Source: Turbatrix aceti (taxonomy: Eukaryota; Nematoda; Chromadorea; Rhabditida; Panagrolaimidae). Taken from it: a stretch of 64,000 nt of DNA. This document shows, in pieces, positions 35,533 to 48,681 of this stretch. How positions within the stretch are numbered: position 1 is the stretch's first letter; every line of letters begins with the position of its first letter. Location: NCBI GenBank assembly GCA_963969345.1, contig OZ017768.1, forward strand, positions 11,324,193 to 11,388,192, in the 5' to 3' direction. The notes beneath the pieces were generated by a model. The model made no database searches. It saw only the letters and a list, made by a program, of their open reading frames with translations, and was not told the origin of the DNA. The translations under genes and the position numbers were made by a program.

Positions 35533-36174
35533 TGCGCAAAGGCAGAAAGAAAAATTACGGTAATAAAACTTTGTTCCAACGTGCAAAACGGTCTCGAAAC
35601 GAAAAGTACTTGGTGTATCTTTCGTGTTAAGATCATAAACTGCTCATATTTTAGTTCATTGAACTCTTTTCTTAAAAAATACAAATTGGGTCAGGAATTA
35701 ACCAAATCTCGGGACTCCAATTAATTAATTTTTCGATCAAAAGTGGCTCCACTTTATTTTTAGTCCAAATTATAAAAAAACAAACTGAACTTCAAAAAAA
35801 AAATATTTTTTGAAACTTTTAATAAAATTATCAACAACAATAACAAACAAACAAAAGACATCAGCAGTGAAGGGAAAAAAACACAAAAACCGAAAAAAAG
35901 TTTTCGTGAGCATTGCCCATAAAAAAGTGTCCATCCGTGAATTCAGTTTTCTCGTCCACTCGTGAACCGCCCTTTTTAACCGTGAAAACCTTCTCGTATT
36001 TTCATAGAAAAAGAACTATTTAAAAAACCTCTGAAAAGATCAATTTTAAAACAAAAAAAGAAACATATTGAGTCAAAAGTGAAAGTCGTAGAAAGCACCG
36101 CCATGAAGTAGCCCGGATTTTTGATGTTCGTTAGAAAAGGATAGAGAAGAGAGAGGTAATCGTTGTCGCGCCAT
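35533..36174. other. intergenic
   Basis: AT-rich gap between the exportin-5 stop and the orphan gene start (same strand). No feature recognised. Confidence 0.5.
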
Positions 36175-39100
36175 TTATGCCGAAAACAGCCATTCATGGT
36201 TGAGTTCATCGCTGGAATTCGCGTCGTTCGAAAACTTGTGTGCCTTCACCATCGCCTGGAGAGACCTTAGTTGTGACGGCCTTTTATACTGCTCGCCAAT
36301 GTTGGTCTAAAATCCAGAAACCCAATTACTGCTATAAAGTCGCTCCTCCCAGACAAACTCACCGCAATTACAGGCTTCAACAACTTCCTCATGATATCCC
36401 GTTTGTTCTTTTCGACGAGTTTGGGCGTATTGATCATCGAGAGTACCCGCTGGTCAAAGGCCTGTAGCGTCTCGGGTGTAGCCTCCGGAATGTCCTTGAG
36501 GACCTCGAAGAGAATTGGGTGAGCTGGCCTCAGTGAGGTGTAGATGAGGAAGATGATGCTCAGCAGGGGACCGACGGCCACCTCGTCCGCACCATGGGCA
36601 GCCAGAGACTGGATGGCATGGATGAAGACAAAAGAAGACATCTCGTCGGTGAAGTTGTCAAAGGTGGTGCCAAAGACGACGTTGGCGATGGGAAGGGCAC
36701 GGAGGGCGGTTTGAGTGTCACGGAAGGTCAGAAATGAACATAGAGTAACGACAAGATTGGAGTGGATAGTTTGGTCTTGGATGAAGAAAGCACCCGTCGG
36801 GTGGATTACCTCGCTTGGCGACTTACGGTTGTCGTCTGAAATTAGAAAAAAAGAACATAAATTTTATGGCAGCAATTGTACGATTTGGAACTCAAATTGT
36901 ACAATAAACCTATCTCAAAAATCTCCATAAACCAACCTTTGGAAGCAAGCGAATCACCCAGAAAGATGAATCTCAAGAACGCGGTGTATTCACGTGACAT
37001 GACGCACGTCATATGCTCAAGGAAGATCTCCTCTTTCGTCTGTTCGCCTTCCATGTCCATCTCGTTGATTGTGTTGAATCGATCAAGGAAGCGTTGTCGA
37101 AGGTGAACAACGATCTGCGTGACAAAAGGCACAATCGTTGGCAGAAAGTGTGGCGGGCACGAGCAGACAATCGGCTTGTACGTCCGGCGAATCCAATTCC
37201 TCATCCTGAAGTCGACAATGTGCGGGGCATCGGAGACGAGGGCGGCCAGGTAGTTGGCAATTGACGGCACCGTGTAAAAGTCTGCCGACATCATGGACGC
37301 GCAGAGACCGATTATGGACTGGATCATGTCGGTGACGTCTCCGATGAATCGTTTCAGATGATCGTTCGCCGATACGACGCTATTGCCTTCCGGGCCGTCG
37401 TTGGATTCTGCTTCCATGACAGTGCAGTAGATGGTATGCTTGTCGAGGGCGCTGATGTCGCACACGGTCGGCTCAAAGCCTCTGTTGACGAGTCGCATGT
37501 TTTCGGGCTTGAGCAGAGCATTAAGGCACTGAGCAAACTGGAAAAACTGCGGAAAGATAGGAGCCAAGAGATCGAAGAGCGGATTTGATTCCTGTGGAGA
37601 AGCCGGCTTGACCTGTTGCAGGATGCCGTCCAGCGAGCAGAGATGAGCCTTAACCTTGAGACGGTTCGCAAAGTAGATGGACGATTCGTCGGAAGACTCG
37701 GATGGGGGCGACGTAAGACCGATGAAAGCAAGGAAGAACTCGGGGGCACTGATGGCACGGACAAAGGCTTCGCTCGAGATGAAGTCGATGTTCGCTTGAA
37801 TGGCTGAGCGAAGGAAGAATTGTTGGTTTTCCTTCGGCACGAGATTCGTCAGGCAGCCCAGCACTTGGACAAGGTTGGCCCGCTGCATCACGGTGACGCA
37901 TGGTGCTGCCAGGTTCACGATTTCGAAGACAAATTCGGCGTGAGGCTGAAAAACTGGGGTGTAAATGTCGCGATGCATCCACGTTTTTGGTCGGGCCTGT
38001 GCCAAATCAAAAAAACTCACCTTGATAACATTCGGCATGGTCGACGCAACCTTGATCATCAACGAGATAGCGTGCCTCTTGAGCGAGATAACCTCACCAT
38101 CCGCGACATCGATGAGGAGAATATCCTTGAGTTTAGAAAAGAAAAACGGAACCAACTCGACGTGTTGCTCAAAAACAGGTATAAAAGATGATGGAATTGA
38201 AAGCATAGCATTGAGAACAGCCGGTGAGTTGACTTCCATCACCCGTTGCATCAGATTGTTGAAAAGCACGACAAAGGTAGCGTCGATCTCGGATGTCACC
38301 AGGCCCTGAGAGTAGGCGCCATTGATGAGGGACATGAGATACCGCTTCATCGCTTCCCACTCAGATATAGGGATAGCATCCGTATTCCCGACCACCCGGG
38401 TTACCCAGTGTTGGAGTTGCATGACAAAAAAGTTCATGTGTCGGGAGAGGGATTCCTTGGCAAAACGGCACACTCGGTCCCGCAGTTCTAAAAAAATCGG
38501 ATTTAAAACACAAAATTTACACACAAAAAAACATACGCATGAAGTCACGCTGAAGCTCAATGTCATCGTTGTAGTCCATTTTGGCGAATTGGCCGGTCAG
38601 AGATTCAGTATCGTCCAGCGAACACGTTTTTTCGACATTCTTTGGTATGTGGGGGAAGAGTTGAGACGTCGCACAGGCCATGTACTCCTGGGTGACAGAA
38701 ATGGCCTCGTGGCTGGCAAAAGTAACCAGTACTTGTGACACTTCGGAACGGATACACTAAAAAAGTAAAAACAAACATACAAAAAAAACATAGAAAAAGT
38801 GTTACGGTAAAGTTAAAAGTGGCGCCGGAATAATAAAAAAAGCAGATAGTTAAAAAGCGTAAAAAATATCGTAATCGTTTGCTGCATAACAAACAAGACG
38901 CTTATTTTATTACTTTGGGTGCGCCGAATACCATTCAAAGAACGCTAAAATGTTACTTCAAGCGCGCCGCATAATATAAAAAACGTTATTCTCTTACTTT
39001 GGATACGGTACCTCGACATCTTTTTTGTATGCCTACTTTCTCACAAAAAAACCACTCACCATTGACGGATGCGTAAAAAAGGCAGAAATAGCAGAAAGGT

Positions 39101-40494
39101 AAAGTGAAAAATTTGGCGGAGGATTCTTGATGTAGCCCCAGACTTCCGAAAGGTGAACACCCAGCGCCGTGAGGAGGTCGCAGAGCGCCTTGAGATACTG
39201 ATAATGACCGGGTTTCGTGGGTCCCTCTGCAGCTGCCAGACTCGCAGCACTCAGAATAGACTGCATGGGAGCATCTTGAAACATGCTGACCACGATCGGT
39301 GTCTCGTCATTCTTGGAGCGCTTGCGGCTAGCAATACGCCACAAACAGATTGCAGCTTCTTCGTACATGTTGTGCTCGGCGGTCTGAAGGTAGGCGCAGA
39401 GGACTTCGATCATGTCAGAGACGTAATTCTCGAGTACGCGGCCGACAACCCAGTCGACGGATTCTGAGAGGAGAAGGATCGCTGCCTTGGCTACCAGGAT
39501 TGAGTTTTCTGAAAATAATAAAAAATGAACAATTTTAGGCTAATAAGCCAAAAAAATCTAGGCCCAAAATGCCAAAAAAAATTACCATCAGTCCCAGCAG
39601 CAAGACACATCCTAATCCGACGAATGGTCATTTCGAGGATGTCCGGCATGATACGGTTAATCTCCATCGACAGGTCGCGTCGCCGCACAGATGACGAGAT
39701 CGTTCCGTACGTGATGACATTCTCAATGAGGCGCTGCAGGATGATAAAGACCATCTGAGACTGCTGGAAGAGATCCGGATTCAGCGCTATGGTTTTGAGT
39801 TGGTCAAAAAATTCCGGCCAATTCTGTGGCCATTCCTGTTCCATCATCGCCACCATATTCCTCGAAATAGCCGTCTTGATGTTGAGCGTGGACGACGTCA
39901 GCGTGTACTTTCCATCCGAAACGTGTTCAAGGATGCCATTGCGTATGTAAAGACGAAGCTCGCCCGATATCTCGGCCCATTTGTACCTAATTTTTTTTTA
40001 CTTAAGTAAAATAAGTGGCAAAAAACATACTTGATAACGTGCTCGATGAAATTCCAACCAACGTGCGCCAGTTGAGCATCGGATTCGTTGATGAGTTTAA
40101 AAGCAATCGAGATCGAAAAAGTTGGGTCACCTTCTTTGAGAGCTTCTATGCGCTGAAAAATAACAGATAAAAACTAAAAAATTCTGTTCAACTGCTACAA
40201 AGTTCTAAATTTGGAGCCTAACTGTTCAAAAACAAGCCAGAATCGACAAAAAAACATTTTTCGCAAAAAAACTAATAGCAAACAAACTATCACCGACACG
40301 AAAATACAAAAACAAGCCTAATTTCAAAAAAAACATACCCGAGCTATGTTTACCCCAAGATTATCGCTTCCCATCCCAAAAACAAGCAAACCAACCTCAG
40401 TACAAAGCTTGCGCTGATCATTGGGGGCCGCGTTATCGAAAACGGTTCGGACTGCTTGTATAACCTCACAAACGTCATTGATAGCCAAAGTCAT
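36175..40494 (-). CDS. xpo5: exportin-5 (pre-miRNA/dsRNA nuclear export receptor)
   Basis: Nine exons: 40396-40494, 40031-40152, 39586-39986, 39060-39508, 38537-38756, 38021-38487, 36937-37945, 36363-36835, 36175-36306, giving 1123 residues (human 1204). Exportin-5 carries pre-miRNAs and structured RNAs out of the nucleus with Ran-GTP. Matches to the family: MMEQEWPQNWPEFFDQL, EAAICLWRIASRKR, MQSILSAA, a terminal third with ADFYTVPSIANYLAALV and SCPPHFLPTIVPFV, and near the C terminus TNIGEQYKRP. The protein is otherwise an all-helical HEAT-type repeat. The 75-nt intron at 37946-38020 is in frame and stop-free; removing it restores the family spacing. A start 5 codons upstream (40509) is an alternative. 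C. elegans is generally described as lacking this gene. Confidence 0.88.
38895..39010. repeat. dispersed AACGTAAC-type repeat, degenerate copy
   Basis: In exportin-5 intron 4. Diverged units resembling TTACTTTGGGTGCGCC and TGTTACTTCAAGCGCGCC, same family as the tandem unit at 26851. Confidence 0.5.
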
Positions 40495-42026
40495 ATGATA
40501 GAATACCACACGTGTGACGCCAGAAGAAGAATCAATACCTAGCTCGTAGGCAGAGAATGGAAATCGGCAGATAGAGAGCGCAGAGACGATATCCAGGAAT
40601 CAATCCCCCGTAGGTGGTGCCGAGAAAGAAAAACACAAATTTCAAGTGCTTGTGTTGTACCAGGCAAAATAAAATGCGTCAATTACAGTCTGCAAAACCA
40701 GAAAGTAAATAAAAACAAAGCCTTATAATTGCGCAGACAGGACAAAAAGTAATAAAAACAATTACAACACAAATCAAAGTCAACCAGATACCGGTCTGTC
40801 GACTGTCTACTCTCTGGGCAACGAATCAAGCCAAAGTTTTGAGCGATAGGTAAGCGAAGAAAAAAGATAACGTAAATTAGTGAGTAAAAAGCGTCAAAAA
40901 AGCATTGTCCGGCGCGAAGCAGAAAAGAGGAAAGAAGAAAAGCAGCGACCACGAAGCGGCGTAGCCTCGCAGCGAAAACGCGCGGCTTTCGTGCTGAGAG
41001 TCGGTGATCGGTTGCTTACGTTGTTGCGACATGTCGCGTGAACGTTCTTCGGAATTCCTATCACTTTATACGCTTTCTGGTTTTCTTCCCTTTCACCTGA
41101 CGTTTGTTGACAGCATAGCGATCAATATACGTTTAATCAGAGTGATCTATGCATGACTTGCACAATAAACAAAAATTTTCTTCTCGCTTGCTCTTTTTTG
41201 ATTTCCGTGATCTACGGAATCAATGCTCGCAGCGTTATATAGGATTGTGGAGGCGGCTTACGATCAATAATTAACGAATGCGTGTGTTTTCAATTTTGCA
41301 GTGCATTGTGTTGTCTGTCGTTCGTTGTGCTTCATTGATCGTAATCTCTACGACACACATACGCATGGGCCGCAAGCATTTTACATTTTTACTTTTCCAG
41401 GTGTGCTTGCCTTGCAAGTTGAACATTGCACAATTAGGCCAGTGATTGCGCATTTTTTGTTTTTCTCGGGGGTAAACGTGTTTCGCCTAAAGGTGGACGA
41501 TTGATCGTAAGCCGTTGTGCTGCACTTGAACGAAATGTTACTTCCGCGCAAAATTTTCACCGCAACAGCTACCCAAAATTATTTTATTTTTTATTCATCT
41601 TTTTTTTCAACTAACACTATAAATTACGTTGGTGTCCTTTCTGAAGTTCCTACAAATTATCTGGATATCTCGTTGCGTTAAAAAGGTGGTAGTTTTCCTT
41701 TTTTCCAAAGAGAGGACGAATAGGAAGAGGATAAGAAGAACTCGTGTCATAACAACGGCCAAAGGCACCCTTACGATGGCCTGGATCTCTCGTGCGTGAG
41801 CAAAAAGGCGGAGGGGAGGGCAAGGGTTGTTCGTCGTAGTCGAAGAAGGATGAACTCGGGAGGAGGATGGTGCAAAGTCAAATCTCTGGATGGTTGTGAT
41901 GAGAAGGACATTACAAGAGGAAAGAACTCCAATATGGGTTGCCAAAGATGCAAAAAATAGATTTTTTGAATAGTGTGCTGCTTGGTGACAAATGACGATG
42001 ATGATCGTGCACACACAGCTGGTTGA
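40495..42026. other. intergenic between carrier and exportin-5 genes
   Basis: Both neighbours are on the minus strand. This 1.5 kb holds the exportin-5 5' flank and the carrier 3' UTR. ORFs here are low-complexity and unsupported. Confidence 0.5.
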
Positions 42027-45000
42027 CTATGACATTGTTGCACCCAACTTCTTACGAACTGTTTCGTAGACAACGTAACTGATCGAGACAGCTGGTATCA
42101 CTTTCATGAAATTCGGCGTAATACCACGATACAGTCCCTGGATACCTTCGTTGGATATAATGTACCGGAATTGTCCGGACATCGTATCGGGCTGACTCAA
42201 GTCCGCTGATATCGCTGAAAAAATTTTACTCATTTTACAAGTTCATTTCGACAAAGAAAATTGTTTGACTCACTCCTGGCCTGAAGTCTCGTTCGAACGA
42301 GTGCAAGTGGATAACTTGCAAGTTGACCACACGTACTTGAACACGTACCACACGCCAGTAAAGCTAGGACTCCCGGTTCTGTGATGTCTGGATGATTACT
42401 CACGTAAAACGATTTTAACGTCTCGTAGATAGCTAAGTCAATACCAGCGTATGGAATGATTCCAAGCAAGTTTGGCACGTAACCCTGAAAAAAAAAATTA
42501 TTTTTTTGTATTGAGGAAAATAGCTTACCTTATAAAAACACATAAACCCTTCTTTACGGTACATTTTAGAAGCAAAATGAACGAGACCCTTATCCATCTG
42601 TCCGGAACGCCTGAGGGCAAGTCGAGTCTTGAGGACTTCTAGGGGATAGATTATTGTCTGCGACATGGCACCGGCCGATGATCCGGCAATCAGTCGTTCA
42701 CCCATCGATAATTCATCTTCGTTTTTCAATTTCTGAATTCCACGTTTCATCTGAAAAAGGAAAGTTGCCTGTCAGTTCATCAATCAAAAATTCCTCCTTC
42801 CTTGTCGGAAGCGAAACCAAATCAAGCCAAACCAAACGAAAGAAAAAAAGAAATAAAAAAACTAACTTGTTCGTAAGCCATAAATTTGATAGCAGATTCG
42901 GGTGCAATTTTGACAACATTGATACCGTTACCACGCCAAAATGACTTTACGCCACCTTCTTGGTAGAGAAATCGAAGAGCAGAGAGAAGATTGTATCGCT
43001 TATGAAAGGTTGAGTGAACCTGTAGGAAAACCTTGAGACGATCGAGTGGAGCCGTTGACGTACGCGACATGCATCCTGCCACGCCACCGGCAACGAGATG
43101 ACGCCACCAGACGCCAGTTTGCAATTCACGTTCCGTAAAGTCTTCTGGGATCAGGCTGTCTTCGCCGATGTCGATTACCTAAATTTTTCATGTTGCATAA
43201 GCCTAAGCCTATATAAACTTTTCTTCAACCCCAAAAACCGCCATTTTATTTTAACTTTTTTTTAAACAATGATAAAAAAGTTTTTTAATACATTTAAAAA
43301 ATAAAGCAAAGTATAATAGCAAAAATACGGTAATAAAACGTTATCTAATGTACCAAACATAACGAAAATACAATTTTTTAAATGTTATTCAAGATACCGA
43401 ACGTAATAAATAAGCACCAGACCTGAAATAACATTTTAGCAACTTTCCTGTTATTAGCGTACACGACGTAACAAAATAACGCTTTTTGAATGTTACTTGT
43501 CGGGTATGAAGTAACACTTTAGCAACTTTCAAATGTTATTCAGTCAGGTAAAAATTTTTTATATTATTGCTCAATTTTTCAAACTCCAAAAAAACAAATA
43601 AAAATCAACTGACGTACAGGATAACGAGGAGGAAGATTTCTAAGTTTTTCGGCCACGATCATAGAATGCATAGCTGTGTCGTTGCACGACGAGTATACGT
43701 AAAACATATTGCACTACAAAGTTAAAGAAAAAACAATTAAAGGCATAATTATCCTAGGCTAAAGCTTACCAGCATCACCGACATATTGGCGATGTCTGCT
43801 TCGATCGACGTCGAACATCGAAGACGTCTGCGCACGACTTCTGCTGAACCAAAAAAAATGTACAAGCAGCGCAAAGGACGACCAAAAATAGTCACGTAAG
43901 AGAAAAAAGTGGAGTGGGTGTGAGAGATAGAGAGAGAGAATGTGTACCTCTAATAGATCACGACGGCTCGTGACGGGGAGAGGAGAGATGACGAGTAAAA
44001 AGCGTTGTGGACCAACCCCTCGGGCACAGACAACACAAAATGCAAAAACTATGAGCGAGAGACAGAATGGTTGGTCTTCTTTCCAACAACAATGGATAGG
44101 TGAGTGAGTGCTCGTCGACACACCAACATCAACAACCCGGCGATGAGAGTGGCGGACTGGGCTCTTGTGATACGATGTGAACTGCACGTGCCCCCACACC
44201 CCCCGGCTACCTAGCACAAACCACCACTAACTACCACGACTGCCGCCGGGTGGGTTATCTACAAAATCGTCTGCAATCTTTCAAAAAAATGCTAAACTGA
44301 CACGTGAACTACTACGTATCATATATAAGTTTGATATCAAGTCTTATCATGATGAAAAGTGCACCGAAAGATTTAGTTCCGTTTTCTCCGTGCTGCATGA
44401 ATCAATGTATTGTTCCTATTAGTTTACAAGATCCCAAAACAGTTTTTTTTTGTATTTTGTCCCCGTGCAAAATCTTCAACTCAAAAAATACAGAGATGTT
44501 GTAAAACCATAAAATCATGAACAACACGCGACCGACCGTCAACTGACCTGAGTTTTTCGTGTTGCTCCCAATGAACCCGCGAATACTCTTTATTCCCGGT
44601 AGAAATTTCTAGTTTTTGGTGGATTCTTGCGAGGTAAACACAGTCAGTCCTGACTGCTTTTGTGGGGGGGGGGGCATAGTTCGTCAAACGTTCCTTTCGA
44701 ATGCGCTTTCAAGGATCGTAAATTTGTTATCACAAAAGTATATGTTCCGTTGATTAAAACGAGACGTTATGCTGTCATCAATAATGAAAAACGGAAGAAA
44801 AAAATAAATGTTATGGGTCTTCACTGCATAACATCCGAATCGCACACAATTATTACTTCAGATGCAGTGATCAAATATTATGTGTGCCGGGTAACATTGA
44901 AATGTTGCTAAACTATTATGTACTTCATAACAATATTTTGGTTGATAAATTATTACCAGAAGTAACAAAATTTCCCTCGGTCAAAAAACCACAAACTCAC

Positions 45001-46101
45001 CAGATTATGCCTCCAAAAATCAGCAATTTCACGTGGATCAGCAGATGGATAAAGCAACATGAAATCCTTGAATTCAATGAGATCGACAGTTTTTGTTCCG
45101 GATTGATCCATTCTGGAAAAAAAGTTTTAAAATATTGCAAAAAACTATTAAACTCACTTATCGACGAGATTTCGAGCTTTTTTATCGCTGATTGGTATGC
45201 CAAGGCTTTGAAAATAGTTAACCATTTCACGGACATCCACGAGGCCATCCTGATTCTTGTCCAGTTGACGGAAGACTGCTTCGAGGCGCTTTTCATGCTC
45301 CATGACGTAGTATAAAAAATCCGAAAAATCAACCTCATTTGATTTTTCTCCTCTTCGCATGTTGTCAAAAATTCTCTGAAAATGGACTATAAAATATTTT
45401 TTGCAGAAAACATGTTAAACTTACAGGTGCTAACCTCGGTGGAATGTGTTGGTGCTGAACCTTTTGCTTGAGAGCAGCGGTTAGATCACGAATATCAATC
45501 GTGCCATCGTTGTTGACGTCGAGGTAGTCGTATAGTTGGCGCAACTTGAGTTCCTTCTCTTTGCTGAGACCTGCGAGGTTGGCATGTGTCGCGATAGCCT
45601 TCTCCTTCGGCACGACACCTGTCAATAGAGGATTCGGCTTTTTGGGTGCCGACTTGAGCAGGTCAAGCTTCGGAGAGGGTTTTGGTTTTGGAGCTGAAAA
45701 ACATGGAAAATAAACAGAAATTTTAGTAAAGCAAAAAAAGTATTGTAGTCAAAAACAAACGTTAAAAAGTGCACCAAAACGCAGAAAAGACCTAAAGTAA
45801 TGTAATAACAGTCCTTCAATGTTATTCAACGCACCTAACGTAATATCTTAGCGTTCCAAGAATGTTACTCAGCGCGCCTAAAGTAACGTCATGTTAGCGC
45901 CTATTTACTATTAACCATCAAACATAAAGGAATAAAATATCGCAAAAATGGCATTATGCCCATGACAATATTTTTTAACACAAACATAAGCGATAAAAAC
46001 TCACGAAGCACATCAGCAGTCGGGTGAGGTGGTGTCGCAGCGCTGCTACCTCGATGACGAATCGACGGATCATCATCGGTAGAGGTTGTCGTGCCTACCA
46101 T
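42027..46101 (-). CDS. calcium-binding mitochondrial ATP-Mg/Pi carrier (SCaMC, SLC25A23/24/25-like)
   Basis: Long form: exons 46005-46101, 45425-45693, 45158-45375, 45001-45112, 42867-43178, 42529-42750, 42274-42484, 42027-42214, giving 542 residues. These carriers exchange ATP-Mg for phosphate across the inner mitochondrial membrane, gated by cytosolic Ca2+. The N-terminal half has EF-hand loops [12 protein letters not shown] and [12 protein letters not shown] and a degenerate [12 protein letters not shown]. The C-terminal half has three mitochondrial-carrier repeats with PLDRLK, PLEVLK and PLALVR and a typical [22 protein letters not shown] end. Intron 4 (43179-45000) contains two further exons that form an alternative 5' end lacking the EF-hands. 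Confidence 0.92.
43340..43545. repeat. dispersed AACGTAAC-type repeats
   Basis: In the long intron of the carrier gene, about four diverged units such as ACGTTATCTAATGTACC and TGTTATTCAAGATACCGAACG, with the GTTAC...GTAAC palindromic arrangement. Confidence 0.6.
43618..43843 (-). CDS. alternative 5' exons of the carrier gene (EF-hand-less isoform)
   Basis: Exon 43770-43843 follows a GGTTCAG acceptor, contains ATG at 43784 and ends at GTAAGC after MSVML. Exon 43618-43713 (96 nt, stop-free) follows TTTGTAG, encodes [12 protein letters not shown] through LPPRYP and ends at GTACGT. Its phase 0 end joins the first carrier exon (VIDIGED). The product would be 347 residues: a full carrier domain with a new 37-residue N terminus and no EF-hands. 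The intervening exons could be an internal promoter or trans-spliced start. Confidence 0.55.
45795..45900. repeat. dispersed AACGTAAC-type repeats
   Basis: In carrier intron 1. Units TTCAACGCACCTAACGTAAT and CTCAGCGCGCCTAAAGTAAC closely match the 43-bp tandem unit at 26851. Confidence 0.65.
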
Positions 46102-47029
46102 GACAATGATCGGGGCACCGATGAATTCTGCATCCGAGGTATGGCGGCTACAGGCAAAAACAAAGGCCAGTCAAAGGGGGGAAGACAGTCTGGCTGGCAG
46201 TCAGTTGAGATGACAAAAAATAACAAAAACAAATTTCTCGATATTATCTTCTGGCGGCAACGTGATAGATAGACAGAATATGCAATACAGTAAAGCAAGA
46301 AGCTGGCAATAAAGCTTCCCGATGATACCGAGTAACAAATAAAACCCACAAACACCGAGGAGAAATAAATGCGTCAGTTATTTTCGTTCTTTTTTCAATC
46401 ATCAAAACGACTACAAAACATGAATGCACATTTTCGCGTCGAGAGGTTTTTCACTTCGGAATTCGGTTGTTTTTTTGCAGTTATGGTTACTTGATTGGAA
46501 TATATTATCAAGATGTTATCGTTTCTTGCTTGTGGTGAATACAATGAGTTATCGTTACTTTCTGCTTATTACTCATATTTTACTTCATTTTTTTTTGTCA
46601 TTTTCCGCAATTCTTACTATGCACGATGCATCGTATTTTCTTGACAAAAAATCAGTCATTATCAAAGATACCTATTCTGTTTAGCTTATGCTATCCGTGC
46701 TGGGACGTTTTGAATCGATGCAAAACTTTGCATTGCTGGGGGTGATAACCACATCTCCCATGCGCTCGTGCAAGCCAGCCGCACAGAAGGGCAGCCGGCA
46801 GCGTTTGACTTTTCATTCACATCCTCGATCAATAAAGACACGCACAGATTCTGCTTCAATGATTTTTCATTGAATTTCATGTCTGTTGGGAAGTAACCCA
46901 ACTTGGGTTTCATCTGGGATGAATTTTTTTAGTTGCCTCTGCGTTTATGCGTTAAAAATTATTTTTTTGTGTGGAATTTACGCGTCTTTTCGGTTTGATT
47001 GTATTTTCAAGTCCCGTTTTTTATTTGCA
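46102..47029. other. intergenic
   Basis: Gap between the carrier start and the sugar-transporter stop, same strand. No gene or repeat recognised. Confidence 0.5.
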
Positions 47030-48681
47030 TCATTTTTTAACACTAAATGCTTCCGAAATTTCATCGATGGATTTACCCTGAGTTTCGGGTACAAATTTGT
47101 ACGTAAAAATTAGAAAGAATGCAATAAGGCAGGTGAAAATGAGAAATGCGAAGTGGTCTAAGGAATTCTGAAAATTATTTGGTTGTAGATATAAAAAGAT
47201 GCTCCAAAGAAAACCTACAATGATTAATGGGAAAGCGAATCCCACAATACCACCTGTTACCCAGTTGGTTGCAGCCGCTACCGATGATGCGGATGCTTTG
47301 GCATTCGGGGGGAAGATTTCGGCGACGTAGAACCACTGAAATCGAAAAGGTGTGTTGGTCTCAAAACGAAATTTTGTTTTTGAATATAACTCACAGGTAA
47401 AGGCCCAGGTCCCGTAGCGAAAGCAACAATATACAAAAAAACAAAAGCCACCGATAAATACGATCCAATAATCGATGCATGGGATACAGTCATGGCTGCT
47501 GTAATACCCAGTGAAGCAAAAAGCATGCCGAAGAGTCCGGCCAATTCCTGCTTTCGTCGACCGAAAGATCCGTGATCCATGAGCCGCCCAGCAATTAGAG
47601 TCATTACAAAATTTGTTACACCGGTCATCACTGTAGCGTAGAAAGGCCACGGTGCAGGTAGTCCGGCGCGTTCAAAGATCAGTCTACTGTAGTAGAAGAC
47701 AGCGTTGATGCCACTGAGTTGGAGGGCTGCCATGAGTTGGATGGCGACAATTAGCCTCCACCTCAAGCCTCGATCTGCCAGGAGAGCAAGGATGGATATC
47801 CTTGGGCGATGGCGATTGGCGTCGACTTCGGCAGCCATGGTTTCTAACTCGGGGCCAATGTTTGGGGTACCCCGAAGTCTGGCGAGGTCCCAGGTCGCGC
47901 GGTAGAGGTTCCCAGATTTTACAAGAGTGAATTTGACAGATTCTGGGCAGAAGGGGAGGAGCAGAACTGCGAGGCCTAGCGGCAGTGCTGGAACGATGAA
48001 TATCAAGCTCCAAAGTTGGGGGTTTCCAAAAATTTCTGGGATGCCGAGAATCTGGGCGACTAGCATGGCCAGGGTGAAAGACACCTGATGGACACTTCCC
48101 AGTGCTCCTCTGAGGTGAATTGGCGCTATTTCGGTTAAATACACCGGGACCAGGGTACTCGCTGTCCCAGCTGATATGCCAACCATCACCCGGCCAGCCA
48201 TGAGCATCTGATAGACCCCCATAGGTCGGGCTGATCCGAGAAGACAAATGCCAACAGCTCCGACCAGGGCATTGGCGAAAAGGCCGTTCCTCCGGCCGAG
48301 TCGATCGGCCACCAGGGGCGCAAGAAGCGATCCAATGACGCCTCCGACATTAAGAAGCCCGACAACAACCGCCCACGTAATGTCCTCCGCTTCTGAATCC
48401 AATCCATCACCGTACAATTCGATGTGGGATTGATTGATCCAGTCAGCGGCCACATGTCCGACGGGGTTCACGCTACCGGTGTGGAACCCGTTTTGGAAAG
48501 ATCCACCGAGAGCTGCGGCGATTATTGTCATTGCCAGGACCAGCGACATGCCTTGGGGCCTGGATTTTGGTGGGTTGAGGCGTTCGTTTGTGTATGAGAG
48601 CAATACATCTGTTTCTTTTGGACCGGAAAGAGCTGGTTGAATTGTATCATTGCTGATAAGCACCTCTAAGGGTGGAGGCAT
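47030..48681 (-). CDS. facilitated sugar transporter (GLUT/SLC2 type)
   Basis: Three exons, 47395-48681, 47219-47335 and 47030-47167, giving 513 residues, the normal MFS sugar-porter length with about 12 membrane helices. Motifs in order: VADRLGRRNG between helices 2 and 3, GRVMVGISAGTASTLVPVYLTEIAP, PESVKF, QLSGINAVFYYS in helix 7, ATGPGPLP plus WFYVAEIFPP around helix 10, and VPETQGKSIDEI at the C terminus. The first 45 residues are a cytoplasmic N terminus without a signal. PESVKF and PETQG are slight variants of PESPR and PETKG. Substrate is inferred only from family; hexose is most likely. Confidence 0.92.

Noticed and set aside
34936..35724. 262-codon plus-strand ORF
   Set aside because: Antisense to the orphan gene at 34978-35532. 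Both frames are open, but the minus frame is compact with a clear ATG and ends where composition changes; the plus ORF tail runs into AT-rich flank. Neither has a known family, so this remains a judgement.
37997..38020. A 24-nt intron (GTGAGT to CACAG) in exportin-5
   Set aside because: Too short for splicing; the same donor with a later acceptor (75 nt) gives a better family match.
47705..48640. Plus-strand ORFs
   Set aside because: Shadows of the sugar-transporter exon on the opposite strand.
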